In this document: positions 1-6,460 of the stretch, one piece after another | How positions within the stretch are numbered: position 1 is the stretch's first letter | Layout: every line of letters starts with the position of its first letter | Origin: a bacterium | Lineage (GTDB): Bacteria > Babelota > Babeliae > Babelales > RVW-14 | Direction of reading: 5' to 3' | DNA length: 10,591 bases | Assembly: GCA_023249895.1 (NCBI GenBank) | Contig: JAHFBS010000018.1 | Coordinates: forward strand, 1-10,591 | Notes under the pieces: generated by a model | Seen by the model: only the letters and a program-made list of their open reading frames with translations | The model's database searches: none | What the model was told of the DNA's origin: nothing | Position numbers and translations under genes: made by a program

Positions 1-1512
1 AGATATTGCCGCAGGTTTTTCAACAAGCACCGCTTTTCCTGCGTGCAAACAGGCAAGTGCCTGTTCTGTATGGTAAGCATGTGGTGATGCAATAATGACC
101 AGATTTGTACGATCATCATTAAGTAGAACCCGATAATCATTATGAGCATTGGGTGCGTTGTAAACGCGTGCAAGCGTAAGCGCTGAAGCCATATCGGTGT
201 CAATAATTGAATGAAGCATAGCGCGCGTGTGTGTGGTAATTAAGGGTAAAATTTTTGTTTTTGCAAATCCACCGGCTCCAATAAGTGCCACCTGATTTTT
301 GCCTGCTGGAAGCTTGTATGTCTTGACTTCAGATGCGTCTACAGGGGTTTGCTCGGATAAAAGATCTGTTGATTGTGGTATGTGGTCGTAAGAAAGTACA
401 ACGCCAAGCGCGCCTTTATTGAGTTGTGCGTATGCTTCTTGAGCATGTTCAAGCGGGTAGTTATGCGTGATGAGATGATCGAGTTTGAGTTCTTTTTTTT
501 CAATCAACCGCACTATGTATGCCATATTTCGTTGCTCGGTCCATTGAACATAAGCATAAGGATAATCAATGCTTTGTTGCTCGTAAGCAACATCGTAACG
601 TCCAGGCCCATATGAACATGAAATAAAAAAATCAATTTCTTTGGCATAAAATGGATCGCGATCAAACGAAAGTTTTACATCGCCGACAACAACAACCCGT
701 CCTTTGCGACGCGTCATGAGCATGGCATTTTGTACAATATGCTCAGACTGAGATGCCGCAGTAATCAATGTTACATCTACCCCCTGATGATCAGTTGCAT
801 AATTAATTTCACGAATAACATCAGTGGTGTTGGAATTAAAACATTTTTCTGCGCCACTTTGATAGGCCAATGCAATTCTGTCATCTCGTATATCAATACC
901 AATGACGGTGCATCCCGCTTGCCGTGCAAGTTGGACGGTGAGTTGTCCAATAAGCCCCAATCCTACAACGCAAACTGTTTGGCCTATCTCAAGTTGTGCA
1001 CGACGAATTCCTTGAAGAGCAATTGCACCAAGAGCCGTAATGCTTGCTGCTTTGAGAAATTCGGCATGTGAAATACGTACAACCAAATTTTGCGGCACGC
1101 TTACGTTATCGGCGTGATACGCATGAGCAGATCCGGCGCATGCGACATAATCACCTATGCGTAAATTTCTTACTTTGCTGCCACATGCAACAATCTGTCC
1201 TGCGCATGAATATCCCAGCGGCATTACTTTGTAACGACGTTCTTGGACCAGCGCACGAGTTCCCGCATAACCATGTTCTTTAAGTGCCGCATATAATTTG
1301 CTGGTGTAACGCGTGAGATTATTAATGTAGGTTGCAAATGGTGATGTCGCAGCTGCTTTAACGGTTGAACTTTCTGTTCCTGAACTTATAAAAGAATAAT
1401 GCATGCGTACCAAAACATTGTGTTCTTGTACGAGTGGCGTTGGGACCGATTCGACAGAAATCTTACCGCGGCGTAAAAAAACTTGTCGTGATGATAATCG
1501 TTGATGCTCCAT
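1..1512 (-). CDS. Bi-domain oxidoreductase (MDR dehydrogenase fused to Gfo/Idh/MocA domain), 3' end off window
   Basis: This is an open frame of 504 codons with no stop before the left edge, so the C-terminus is missing. Residues 1-385 form a medium-chain dehydrogenase/reductase unit, with an SSGTE motif near residues 43-47, GYSCAG near 100-105 and a Rossmann loop GLGLIG at 184-189. Residues from about 405 begin a second Rossmann domain of the Gfo/Idh/MocA type, with IGAGGFAK at 411-418 and VEKP at 497-500. I see no four-cysteine structural zinc lobe. Proteins with this fusion are usually about 700 residues long, so roughly 200 may lie outside the window. They are typical of polysaccharide clusters and probably act as an NAD(P)-dependent sugar oxidoreductase in the cytoplasm; the exact substrate is not known. 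The start ATG lies 8 bases after the wecC stop with only a weak purine-rich AAAAGAG ahead of it, which fits translational coupling in the same operon. Fusion architecture is clear, substrate is unknown. Confidence 0.88.
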   Translation of the reverse strand, partial: MEHQRLSSRQVFLRRGKISVESVPTPLVQEHNVLVRMHYSFISSGTESSTVKAAATSPFATYINNLTRYTSKLYAALKEHGYAGTRALVQERRYKVMPLGYSCAGQIVACGSKVRNLRIGDYVACAGSAHAYHADNVSVPQNLVVRISHAEFLKAASITALGAIALQGIRRAQLEIGQTVCVVGLGLIGQLTVQLARQAGCTVIGIDIRDDRIALAYQSGAEKCFNSNTTDVIREINYATDHQGVDVTLITAASQSEHIVQNAMLMTRRKGRVVVVGDVKLSFDRDPFYAKEIDFFISCSYGPGRYDVAYEQQSIDYPYAYVQWTEQRNMAYIVRLIEKKELKLDHLITHNYPLEHAQEAYAQLNKGALGVVLSYDHIPQSTDLLSEQTPVDASEVKTYKLPAGKNQVALIGAGGFAKTKILPLITTHTRAMLHSIIDTDMASALTLARVYNAPNAHNDYRVLLNDDRTNLVIIASPHAYHTEQALACLHAGKAVLVEKPAAIS

Positions 1513-1520
1513 GCTCTTTT

Positions 1521-2819
1521 TTAACCCCAAAGATTGGTGTTTGTTTTGGTGGCGCCTTCAAGAAAAGCTTGTGATTGTTTTTGGTGAATGCTGTGCATAA
1601 GTCCACAGGTATCAATAAGAACTTTGTTATCAAAAGTGTCTTCGCGCATGAGGGTAAATTCTTTGTGCTTAACCAGGACAAGAATAATATCTGCCCAGGC
1701 AATTCCTTCCCATACGTCGTCAATCAATTCAATTCCGCGCTGTGTTGCTTCTTGTTTGGCGACATTATGATCGTATGCACGAAATTCAATGAGATCTTTT
1801 TTTGTTGCAAGCCCTTGTGCGATGTGGAGGGCTGGCGACTCGCGTAAATCATCAACATCTGGTTTAAAGGTAAGCCCAAGCGCAAGTATTTTTGGTTTGG
1901 TAATACCAAACATGCGTAACCCTTCCGCTTTCGAAAGGGTACGAGAGAGGATGTGTTGAGGTTTGTTATCATTAATAGCGCGTGCGGTGCGTAAAAGTTC
2001 AGTATCCTCAGGAAAACTTTCAATCAAGAACCAGGGGTCTACTGCAACACAATGTCCGCCAACACCACAGGTAGGAGTAAGTATTTTGACGCGCGGATGT
2101 TTATTAGCAAGTTCAATTACGGAGTAAGGATCAATTCCCGCGCGACAGCACATAGTTGCAATCTGATTGGCAAAAGCAATTTGTACATCGCGGCTTGAAT
2201 TTTCAACAAGTTTAACCATCTCTGCTGTTTTATCGTCGGTGACGTGTATGACGCCTCTTACAAATTTTGTATAAAAAGAGAAAGCTCGCTCGCAGGCGTG
2301 TTGGCACATGCCGCCAATGACGCGATCATTTTCAACAAGTTCTTTAAAAATGTGTCCAGGTAATACGCGCTCAGGACAATAAGCGACAAAAAAATCGACA
2401 CTTAATTTGAGGCCTGAGTTTTCTTCTAAAAAGAGAGCTAGCTTTTCAGTTGTTCCTACAGGAACCGTTGATTCGAGTATAACAAGATTGCCGGGCATAA
2501 GCCGTTTTGCAATTGATTCTGCAGCGTGAAAAACATGCCGCACGTCAGCAGATTTATCGTCTTTAAAAGGTGTTGGCACGGTGATGATAAAACAGTCTGC
2601 GTATTGAAGCTCATTAAAAACTTTAAAATTACCTGTTTTTAAAACTTTCCAAAGACGTTCAGAAAGTTCTGGTTCAAAAATAACCGGATCACCTTTGTTG
2701 ATTCGATTAACTTTTTCTTGATTAATGTCGTATCCATAAACATCGTAGCCAACGCTTGCTGCTTGGATTGCTGTTGGGAGTCCGATGTAGCCGAGTCCGA
2801 CGACTGAAATGCGCTTCAT
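1521..2819 (-). CDS. wecC: UDP-N-acetyl-D-mannosamine dehydrogenase (UDP-ManNAc to UDP-ManNAcA)
   Basis: A 432-residue member of the UDP-glucose/GDP-mannose dehydrogenase family, close to the usual length of about 420. It carries out the NAD-dependent four-electron oxidation of UDP-ManNAc to UDP-ManNAcA in the cytoplasm. Visible marks are the N-terminal NAD loop VVGLGYIGLP (6-15), TVPTPF (80-85), ESTVPVGTTE (116-125), YCPERVLPG (147-155), the central-domain Lys203 in VKLVENSSRD, the catalytic Cys257 in GVGGHCVAVDPWF, and LGLTFKPDVDDLRESPA (314-330) of the C-terminal UDP-binding domain. The HCVAVDPWF variant and the wecB neighbour favour ManNAc dehydrogenase over UDP-glucose 6-dehydrogenase (Ugd). 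A UDP-GlcNAc dehydrogenase of the WbpA type is the main alternative. The start is fixed by a strong AGGAGGAAGG just upstream. It sits between wecB and the fused oxidoreductase. Confidence 0.93.
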   Translation of the reverse strand: MKRISVVGLGYIGLPTAIQAASVGYDVYGYDINQEKVNRINKGDPVIFEPELSERLWKVLKTGNFKVFNELQYADCFIITVPTPFKDDKSADVRHVFHAAESIAKRLMPGNLVILESTVPVGTTEKLALFLEENSGLKLSVDFFVAYCPERVLPGHIFKELVENDRVIGGMCQHACERAFSFYTKFVRGVIHVTDDKTAEMVKLVENSSRDVQIAFANQIATMCCRAGIDPYSVIELANKHPRVKILTPTCGVGGHCVAVDPWFLIESFPEDTELLRTARAINDNKPQHILSRTLSKAEGLRMFGITKPKILALGLTFKPDVDDLRESPALHIAQGLATKKDLIEFRAYDHNVAKQEATQRGIELIDDVWEGIAWADIILVLVKHKEFTLMREDTFDNKVLIDTCGLMHSIHQKQSQAFLEGATKTNTNLWG

Positions 2820-2823
2820 GAAT

Positions 2824-2833
2824 CCTTCCTCCT
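2824..2833 (-). promoter_or_regulatory. Strong ribosome binding site of wecC
   Basis: On the minus strand this reads AGGAGGAAGG, with the AGGAGG core 8 bases before the wecC ATG. It lies in the 24-base gap after the wecB stop. It is much stronger than the sites in front of wecB and the fused oxidoreductase, so wecC may be the best translated gene of the operon. Confidence 0.75.
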
Positions 2834-2843
2834 TTATGTGAAT

Positions 2844-4037
2844 CTACATCATTAAAGCATGGGGTGCTGGTTGCGCATAATGGCTTTTAGATGGAGATGT
2901 TCGGTGTCTCAAAATTCCAAAATATTGTGCGAAAACTTCAACAATACGATCAGATGCTTTGCCGTCGCCATAGATAAAGCTTGTTTGAGGAGTGCTGTTT
3001 TCTTGGCACAGCATAGTGATGCCGTGTGTTATGGCTTCTTGATGAGTGCCGACCAACATTGCCTTGTTTTCCCATATTGCTTCTATACGTTCGGTTGTTT
3101 CTCGAAGTACCAGTACCCTTTTGCCTAATGCACCAGCTTCTTCTTGAATTCCGCCAGAATCTGTTATAACAAATGCTGCGCAAGAAAGCACGCTTACAAG
3201 ATCTTGGTAAGCAAGTGGAGGACAACACCATATTTGAGGGATTGTGCGTATACCAGAATCGGCAATTATTTTTTGCATATGGGGGTTGGGGTGAGTAGGG
3301 AAAATAAACTCAATTTCTTGATGTTGCTGTGCGCTTTTGATGATTGCTTCAAGTACGTGGGCAGCTCCTTGCGTAAATGATTCACGTCGGTGCATGGTAA
3401 AAAGGACAATCTTTTTATTTTCTGCGCGACAGCGAGCAATGAATTCCTGAACCTGCTGATTTGTTTTCAAAAGTCCGGTATCAATTTTTTGTTTAATAGC
3501 AAAAAGTGTGTCGACAATAGTGTTGCCAACGCAAAATGTTGTTTTTTCATCAACCCCTTCATGCAAAAGATTAAGTGTATTAAGTGGGGTGGGCGTGAAA
3601 TGCAAAGAGCTTATGGTGGTGATGAAGCGGCGATTTGCTTCTTCGGGAAATGGTGCTTGTAAGTTTCCTGTTCTCAGGCCGGCTTCAATATGAGCGACTG
3701 GAATAGTAAGATAAAAAGCTGCAAGTGCGGCTGCAAATGAACTTGAGGTGTCGCCTTGGACAACGACCATTGAAGGTTTGCATGCAGTAAAAAAATCGAA
3801 TGATGCCTGTAATGCGGTGCTGGCAATATGTGCAAGTGTTTGTCCCTCATGCATAATCTGTGCTGAGGCATCGGGCGTCATATCAAAAAGTTTGAGTACA
3901 TCATCAAGCAGGGAGCGATGTTGGTGAGTGGCATATAACAAACAGGGAATGGCAAATTGTTGAAGCTTTTTATAGACCGGCACCATCTTGAGCGCATCGG
4001 GGCGTGTGCCGACTACCAGAATGATTGGGCCTCTCAT
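2844..4037 (-). CDS. wecB: UDP-N-acetylglucosamine 2-epimerase, non-hydrolysing
   Basis: A 397-residue enzyme of the non-hydrolysing UDP-GlcNAc 2-epimerase family (GT-B fold, usual length about 375). It interconverts UDP-GlcNAc and UDP-ManNAc in the cytoplasm and supplies the substrate of the next gene, wecC. Motifs seen: GTRPDALKMVP (10-20), where the family usually has GTRPEA; Asp96 in VQGDTSS; Glu118 in HIEAGLRTG; Glu132 in PFPEEANRRF; His216 in TMHRRES; THPNP (248-252); and TDSGGIQEEAGALGK (292-306) followed by LRETTERIEA. Asp96, Glu118, Glu132 and His216 line up by spacing with the known catalytic residues of the E. coli enzyme, so it should be active. The C-terminus has about 20 residues beyond the usual end. 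It is first in the operon; its ribosome binding site is only a purine-rich AGAGAAAGA stretch. Confidence 0.95.
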   Translation of the reverse strand: MRGPIILVVGTRPDALKMVPVYKKLQQFAIPCLLYATHQHRSLLDDVLKLFDMTPDASAQIMHEGQTLAHIASTALQASFDFFTACKPSMVVVQGDTSSSFAAALAAFYLTIPVAHIEAGLRTGNLQAPFPEEANRRFITTISSLHFTPTPLNTLNLLHEGVDEKTTFCVGNTIVDTLFAIKQKIDTGLLKTNQQVQEFIARCRAENKKIVLFTMHRRESFTQGAAHVLEAIIKSAQQHQEIEFIFPTHPNPHMQKIIADSGIRTIPQIWCCPPLAYQDLVSVLSCAAFVITDSGGIQEEAGALGKRVLVLRETTERIEAIWENKAMLVGTHQEAITHGITMLCQENSTPQTSFIYGDGKASDRIVEVFAQYFGILRHRTSPSKSHYAQPAPHALMM

Positions 4038-4061
4038 CTTTCTCTTTCTCTAATTTTTTAC

Positions 4062-4085
4062 GTCATCTCTCGTGGAGGGAATGAC
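4062..4085. repeat. Short GTCAT...ATGAC palindromic relic in the wecB leader
   Basis: A 24-base imperfect palindrome bounded by GTCAT (4062-4066) and ATGAC (4081-4085). It has the same ends as the longer element at 4250-4347 and may be a decayed or minimal copy of the same family. It lies between the candidate promoter and the wecB start, so it would be transcribed as a weak hairpin in the leader. Confidence 0.45.
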
Positions 4086-4107
4086 CTCGTTGGGCATTTC
4101 TTTTTGA

Positions 4108-4135
4108 AAGATAGCAGAGCATAGAGGGAAATCAA
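4108..4135 (-). promoter_or_regulatory. Candidate sigma70-type promoter of the wecB-wecC operon
   Basis: On the minus strand TTGATT (4130-4135) and TATCTT (4108-4113) are separated by 16 bases, and the -10 is preceded by TG in the extended position (TGCTATCTT). This places the start of transcription near 4100, about 65 bases before the wecB ATG. It is assigned by eye from consensus only. Confidence 0.45.
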
Positions 4136-4167
4136 ATTTTGTATGACTTTGTTGTGCGTAACTATGA

Positions 4168-4221
4168 GGGCTTTTGAGAAGGGGAGAAGTGATATTAAAC
4201 TTCTTCTGAAGCCCGTTTTTT
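4168..4221 (+). terminator. Terminator-like hairpin with T run on the plus strand, no known upstream gene
   Basis: GGGCTT (4168-4173) pairs with AAGCCC (4209-4214), and inside it AGAAG (4185-4189) can pair with CTTCT (4200-4204). The plus-strand 3' side continues as G and six T. The orientation is opposite to all neighbouring genes, so it could end an unannotated plus-strand transcript, block antisense reading, or be chance. Confidence 0.28.
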
Positions 4222-4249
4222 AATACGGATTTTTTGGGCGTTGTCCTTT

Positions 4250-4347
4250 GTCATTCCGGGCAATGACCCGGAATCCAAGCACATTACGTGGATCCCCGAT
4301 CGGAGTCAGCCTGCCCGCCGAAGCCTTGGCGAAGGAGGGGGGATGAC
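4250..4347. repeat. GTCAT-type interspersed repeat element, apparently interrupted by a second repeat
   Basis: The stretch begins GTCAT and ends ATGAC. It contains a perfect 8-base stem, ATTCCGGG (4253-4260) with CCCGGAAT (4267-4274) around the loop CAATGA. After GGATCC a second hairpin appears to start with CCCCGATCGGAGTC, but the expected complementary arm is displaced by about 30 bases of GC-rich sequence (about 4308-4336, containing GCCCGCCGAAGCC and TTGGCGAAGG) before GGGGATGAC resumes. This layout matches the widespread GTCATTCC...GGGGATGAC intergenic elements known from many bacteria, with another short repeat nested in the right stem. No protein is encoded by it. Confidence 0.6.
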
Positions 4348-4423
4348 AAAGATCTCGCATACTAACGTCTTTCTTTCAGACTGTTACACCGAAATAGGTT
4401 TCGAAAGTGGTCTATTTTTGTTT

Positions 4424-4455
4424 AAAGATAAAAAGGGCATCGTGTAATGCCCTTT
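4424..4455 (-). terminator. Rho-independent terminator of the 293-residue protein gene
   Basis: On the minus strand a perfect 9-base stem AAAGGGCAT / ATGCCCTTT (4447-4455 with 4432-4440) closes a 6-base loop. It is followed by a T-rich stretch TTATCTTT. It begins 24 bases after the stop codon, as expected for the end of this transcription unit. Confidence 0.75.
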
Positions 4456-4479
4456 GATAACAGTTGTTAGTCGACAAAT

Positions 4480-5361
4480 TTAATTGGTTGTGCGAGTAGT
4501 GGCAGCTTTCCAGCTGCCACTAGCTCCAAAGTTATTAGTTCCGCAGCCAGAAGAGTCTTGTTGATTGACGCCCGTATAGTATGCTTGCTGGCTTCGCATT
4601 GGGTAAGCAAACGAACTTGCAATCTTAGTTGCAGCGATAGACACAACAACCATACCGATTACAGCAAGCAGCGAATAGGTGATAAGATTTGCACCTTTCC
4701 ACCATCCATCTCTGTGGACAGCGTCGGTTTGGACATATAATGCCAATTGTACTTCATAGCCATCTGAAGCAAGAAGCGCGGTTAACTTTTTATCGATTAA
4801 ATCGTTGTATGCGGTGATGCTTTTTTTCTTTTGGTGACACGTATCATCAAGCTTATACAAACGATCTTTCTCTTGAGCGCTTGTTTTTTTGTCTTCAATG
4901 GCTTTTTTTATTGCATCGCGAGCTTCAGTGATGCAACGATCAGCGGCTGCAAGCTGTGCAGCTTGAGCTACCAAATAATTCTGTGCCAAGATTAAAGGAA
5001 ATTGAGATTGGGTAAAAAGCTTGGTTGCTTGCAGGGCAAGATTGCTGTCATTTTCTGCTTCGATTGGGTCGTTTATGAACGTGTCTTTACTGATATCAGT
5101 AAGTATGGTGGTCGCTGTTGCAATTTTGCCTTCAATCGTTTGATTGGCCATTTTGTTTTTGTATATACGATATCCGGCATAGCTCGCTATGGCCACAAGC
5201 GCGGTTAAACCAGCCGCTTTACTGAAAGAGAGTGATTGGATTGAGTCATTTAGTGGACACGAAGATGAACAATTGCCTGTTTCCATACCCATAAGCTGTA
5301 CAGAGGAAATAGTGCTTGCAAGTAGAGCGCTGCAGAGCACGGTGCGAAATGTTGTATTCAT
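4480..5361 (-). CDS. Hypothetical exported protein with two membrane segments and a helical middle
   Basis: I do not recognise this 293-residue protein. Residues 1-23 look like a signal peptide (short N-region, hydrophobic LCSALLASTISSV). A first hydrophobic helix lies at about 48-66 and ends in YRIYKNK. Residues 75-215 are alpha-helical in character, rich in Ala, Lys, Asp and Gln, with a charged stretch DAIKKAIEDKK near 149-159, and may form a coiled or bundled domain. A second strong membrane segment is at about 224-248 (ANLITYSLLAVIGMVVVSIAA). The tail of about 45 residues is rich in Gly, Ser, Asn and Gln. Four cysteines lie outside the signal region (31, 35, 175, 273). The helical domain and the tail should lie on opposite sides of a membrane. 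A good AAAGGA site 8 bases ahead supports the start. It lies 29 bases after the 83-residue gene, so the two are probably cotranscribed. Function unknown. Confidence 0.8.
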   Translation of the reverse strand: MNTTFRTVLCSALLASTISSVQLMGMETGNCSSSCPLNDSIQSLSFSKAAGLTALVAIASYAGYRIYKNKMANQTIEGKIATATTILTDISKDTFINDPIEAENDSNLALQATKLFTQSQFPLILAQNYLVAQAAQLAAADRCITEARDAIKKAIEDKKTSAQEKDRLYKLDDTCHQKKKSITAYNDLIDKKLTALLASDGYEVQLALYVQTDAVHRDGWWKGANLITYSLLAVIGMVVVSIAATKIASSFAYPMRSQQAYYTGVNQQDSSGCGTNNFGASGSWKAATTRTTN

Positions 5362-5390
5362 TACGAGAATCCTTTCGTTGGATTATGAGG

Positions 5391-5642
5391 TTAAGATTTT
5401 TTTATGAATCGGTTTGGTTGCTTTTCAAACCAAAGAACAACGCCATATTGTTGTAATTGAGCAATGAATTGAAGAAAATTATTTTCTTGTGAAGGAGGGA
5501 CAAGGAACTCAAGCGTGTCTTGCTGATTTTCAAGCGCACGTTCAAATGCAACGTGATCTTCGTTACGAAGTGCGCCAACAACAAACCATGTTTTCTCGCG
5601 TTTGACGCCAGCCTGATAATATAAACAATGTTGAGTATCCAT
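5391..5642 (-). CDS. Small hypothetical protein, 83 residues
   Basis: A short gene supported by an AAGGAAA ribosome binding site, a good promoter immediately upstream and no overlap with its neighbours. The product is probably cytoplasmic: no signal peptide and no membrane helix. Visible stretches are KTWFVVGALRNEDHVAFERA (15-34), then DTLEFLVPPSQENNFLQFIA (42-61), then YGVVLWFEKQPNRF. The alternation of strands (WFVVGAL, LEFLVPP, GVVLWFEK) and helices (EDHVAFERAL, ENNFLQFIAQL) suggests a small alpha/beta fold of ferredoxin-like type. A resemblance to small DUF4911-like proteins crossed my mind but I cannot support it. It is the first gene of a two-gene unit with the 293-residue membrane protein, so the two products may work together. 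Function unknown. Confidence 0.72.
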   Translation of the reverse strand: MDTQHCLYYQAGVKREKTWFVVGALRNEDHVAFERALENQQDTLEFLVPPSQENNFLQFIAQLQQYGVVLWFEKQPNRFIKKS

Positions 5643-5661
5643 TCAGTTTCCTTGCAAAAAT

Positions 5662-5675
5662 AATACCGCAGTATT
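5662..5675. repeat. Short inverted repeat at the -10 and start of transcription
   Basis: AATAC (5662-5666) and GTATT (5671-5675) flank CGCA. The repeat overlaps the -10 box and the expected transcription start, so it could be an operator for a dimeric regulator or a small hairpin at the mRNA 5' end. The arms are only 5 bases, so chance is possible. Confidence 0.3.
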
Positions 5676-5701
5676 GTAGAGATAAAAAAAGAGGCATGCA
5701 A
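5673..5701 (-). promoter_or_regulatory. Sigma70-type promoter of the 83-residue / 293-residue gene pair
   Basis: On the minus strand TTGCAT (-35, 5696-5701) and TACAAT (-10, 5673-5678) are exactly 17 bases apart, a close match to consensus. Transcription should begin near 5666, leaving a leader of about 23 bases with AAGGAAA before the ATG. The -35 lies inside the hairpin of the terminator of the upstream gene. Confidence 0.65.
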
Positions 5702-5712
5702 TCGCACGCCTC
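5684..5712 (-). terminator. Strong rho-independent terminator of the proline-rich protein gene
   Basis: On the minus strand GAGGCGTGC (5704-5712) pairs with GCATGCCTC (5691-5699), a 9-base stem with one G-U pair and a 4-base loop, followed directly by seven T (5684-5690). It lies 23 bases after the stop codon of the proline-rich gene. Confidence 0.88.
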
Positions 5713-5735
5713 AAAAATTCTTAAATAATGTTTTT

Positions 5736-6443
5736 TTATGCAGCAGGAATGTTATCTGTTGGCGGTTGAGGTACTTCTGGCGTTGGCGCAGGCATAACTG
5801 GTATTACAGGAGTTGTTGGTGGCGCAGGAATTTCAATAGTGGGTGCTGGAGCAACTTCAGTAGGTGGTGTTGGAACAGTAACTTCGGGCATTGGGGTTGG
5901 CATTTCGACCACCGGTTCTGGCATTGGCACATCTGCTGCCGGTGTTATTTCAGATGGTGTTGGCGCCGGTGCTTCTGGAGCTTGTGGGGCAGGAACAATA
6001 ATTGGTTCAGGAATTGGCGTTTGAATTGGTTCTGGTTGAGGAACTGTTATAGGTTGTGGTGCTGCTACTATTAGAGCGGCTGTTGGTGCAATACCTGGTG
6101 TTGGCGTAGGAGCTGGGGTAGTTACTGGAGCGGTAATTGGTTGAGCAGGGGGTACTATGACAACTGGAGAAATTGGTTGTGGTGTTTGTACGCCAAGCCC
6201 CGTTTTGAATGTTTTGATTGCTTCATCAGCTTGGGTTACGCGGCGTTCAAGCTCTTGCGGAGAAGCATATTCAGTAGTTGATAACAGTGTAAGAAGTGGC
6301 TCTTTGAGCTCTTGCTTGATCTTGGCAACCATGCTGGTACCAATTTCATCATTTTGAGCGTAACCATTCTTAGCACACAGCGAATTGCAGCTGATAAGCG
6401 CCAGGCACAGCGTGCTATAGCGTGTAATTTGATATCGTTTCAT
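5736..6443 (-). CDS. Proline-rich exported protein, probable lipoprotein
   Basis: A 235-residue protein with three parts. Residues 1-24 are an export signal: MKRYQITR then a hydrophobic core ending LALISCN, where LISC-19 fits a lipobox; cleavage after SLCA-24 by signal peptidase I is the alternative. Residues 33-82 are helical and charged (KIKQELKEPLLTLL, QELERRVTQADEAIKTFK). Residues 87-235 are a low-complexity tail of Pro with Ala, Thr, Val, Ile and Glu, containing repeated PTP, PEP and PAP units, likely an extended rigid rod. Such tails span the periplasm or cell wall in TonB-like and adhesin-like proteins, but no TonB C-terminal domain is seen. The frame is open 20 codons further upstream, but TTAGGAGGAA sits 7 bases before the ATG at 6443, so that start was chosen. 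It is transcribed alone, ending at a strong terminator. Function unknown. Confidence 0.8.
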   Translation of the reverse strand: MKRYQITRYSTLCLALISCNSLCAKNGYAQNDEIGTSMVAKIKQELKEPLLTLLSTTEYASPQELERRVTQADEAIKTFKTGLGVQTPQPISPVVIVPPAQPITAPVTTPAPTPTPGIAPTAALIVAAPQPITVPQPEPIQTPIPEPIIVPAPQAPEAPAPTPSEITPAADVPMPEPVVEMPTPMPEVTVPTPPTEVAPAPTIEIPAPPTTPVIPVMPAPTPEVPQPPTDNIPAA

Positions 6444-6450
6444 TGATTTG

Positions 6451-6460
6451 TTCCTCCTAA
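6451..6460 (-). promoter_or_regulatory. Ribosome binding site that fixes the start of the proline-rich protein
   Basis: On the minus strand this reads TTAGGAGGAA, with 7 bases (CAAATCA) to the ATG at 6443. It decides against the upstream in-frame ATG at 6503, which would put the site inside the gene and bury the signal peptide behind 20 residues. Confidence 0.8.

Larger units (their letters stand above)
4038..4479. other. Non-coding gap between wecB and the 293-residue protein gene
   Basis: These 442 bases hold no gene I can support. From left to right they contain the wecB leader with a short GTCAT-bounded relic, a candidate wecB promoter, a hairpin followed by a T run on the plus strand, a GTCAT repeat element with a second repeat apparently inserted in it, and the terminator of the gene to the right. 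The only notable open frame here reads through the repeat and is rejected as coding. Confidence 0.7.

Noticed and set aside
730..1283. Plus-strand open frames opposite the fused oxidoreductase
   Set aside because: They are antisense to a well-supported dehydrogenase and have no recognisable domain or ribosome site.
4241..4447. Open frame of 68 codons with peptide PARRSLGEGG
   Set aside because: It reads straight through the interspersed repeat and has no ribosome binding site. As far as I recall, this kind of peptide is a well-known false translation of short GC-rich repeats. Not a gene.
5766..6074. Plus-strand open frame full of Trp, Arg, Cys and Asn
   Set aside because: It is the mirror of the proline-rich coding region; its odd composition comes from reading Pro/Ala/Thr codons on the other strand.
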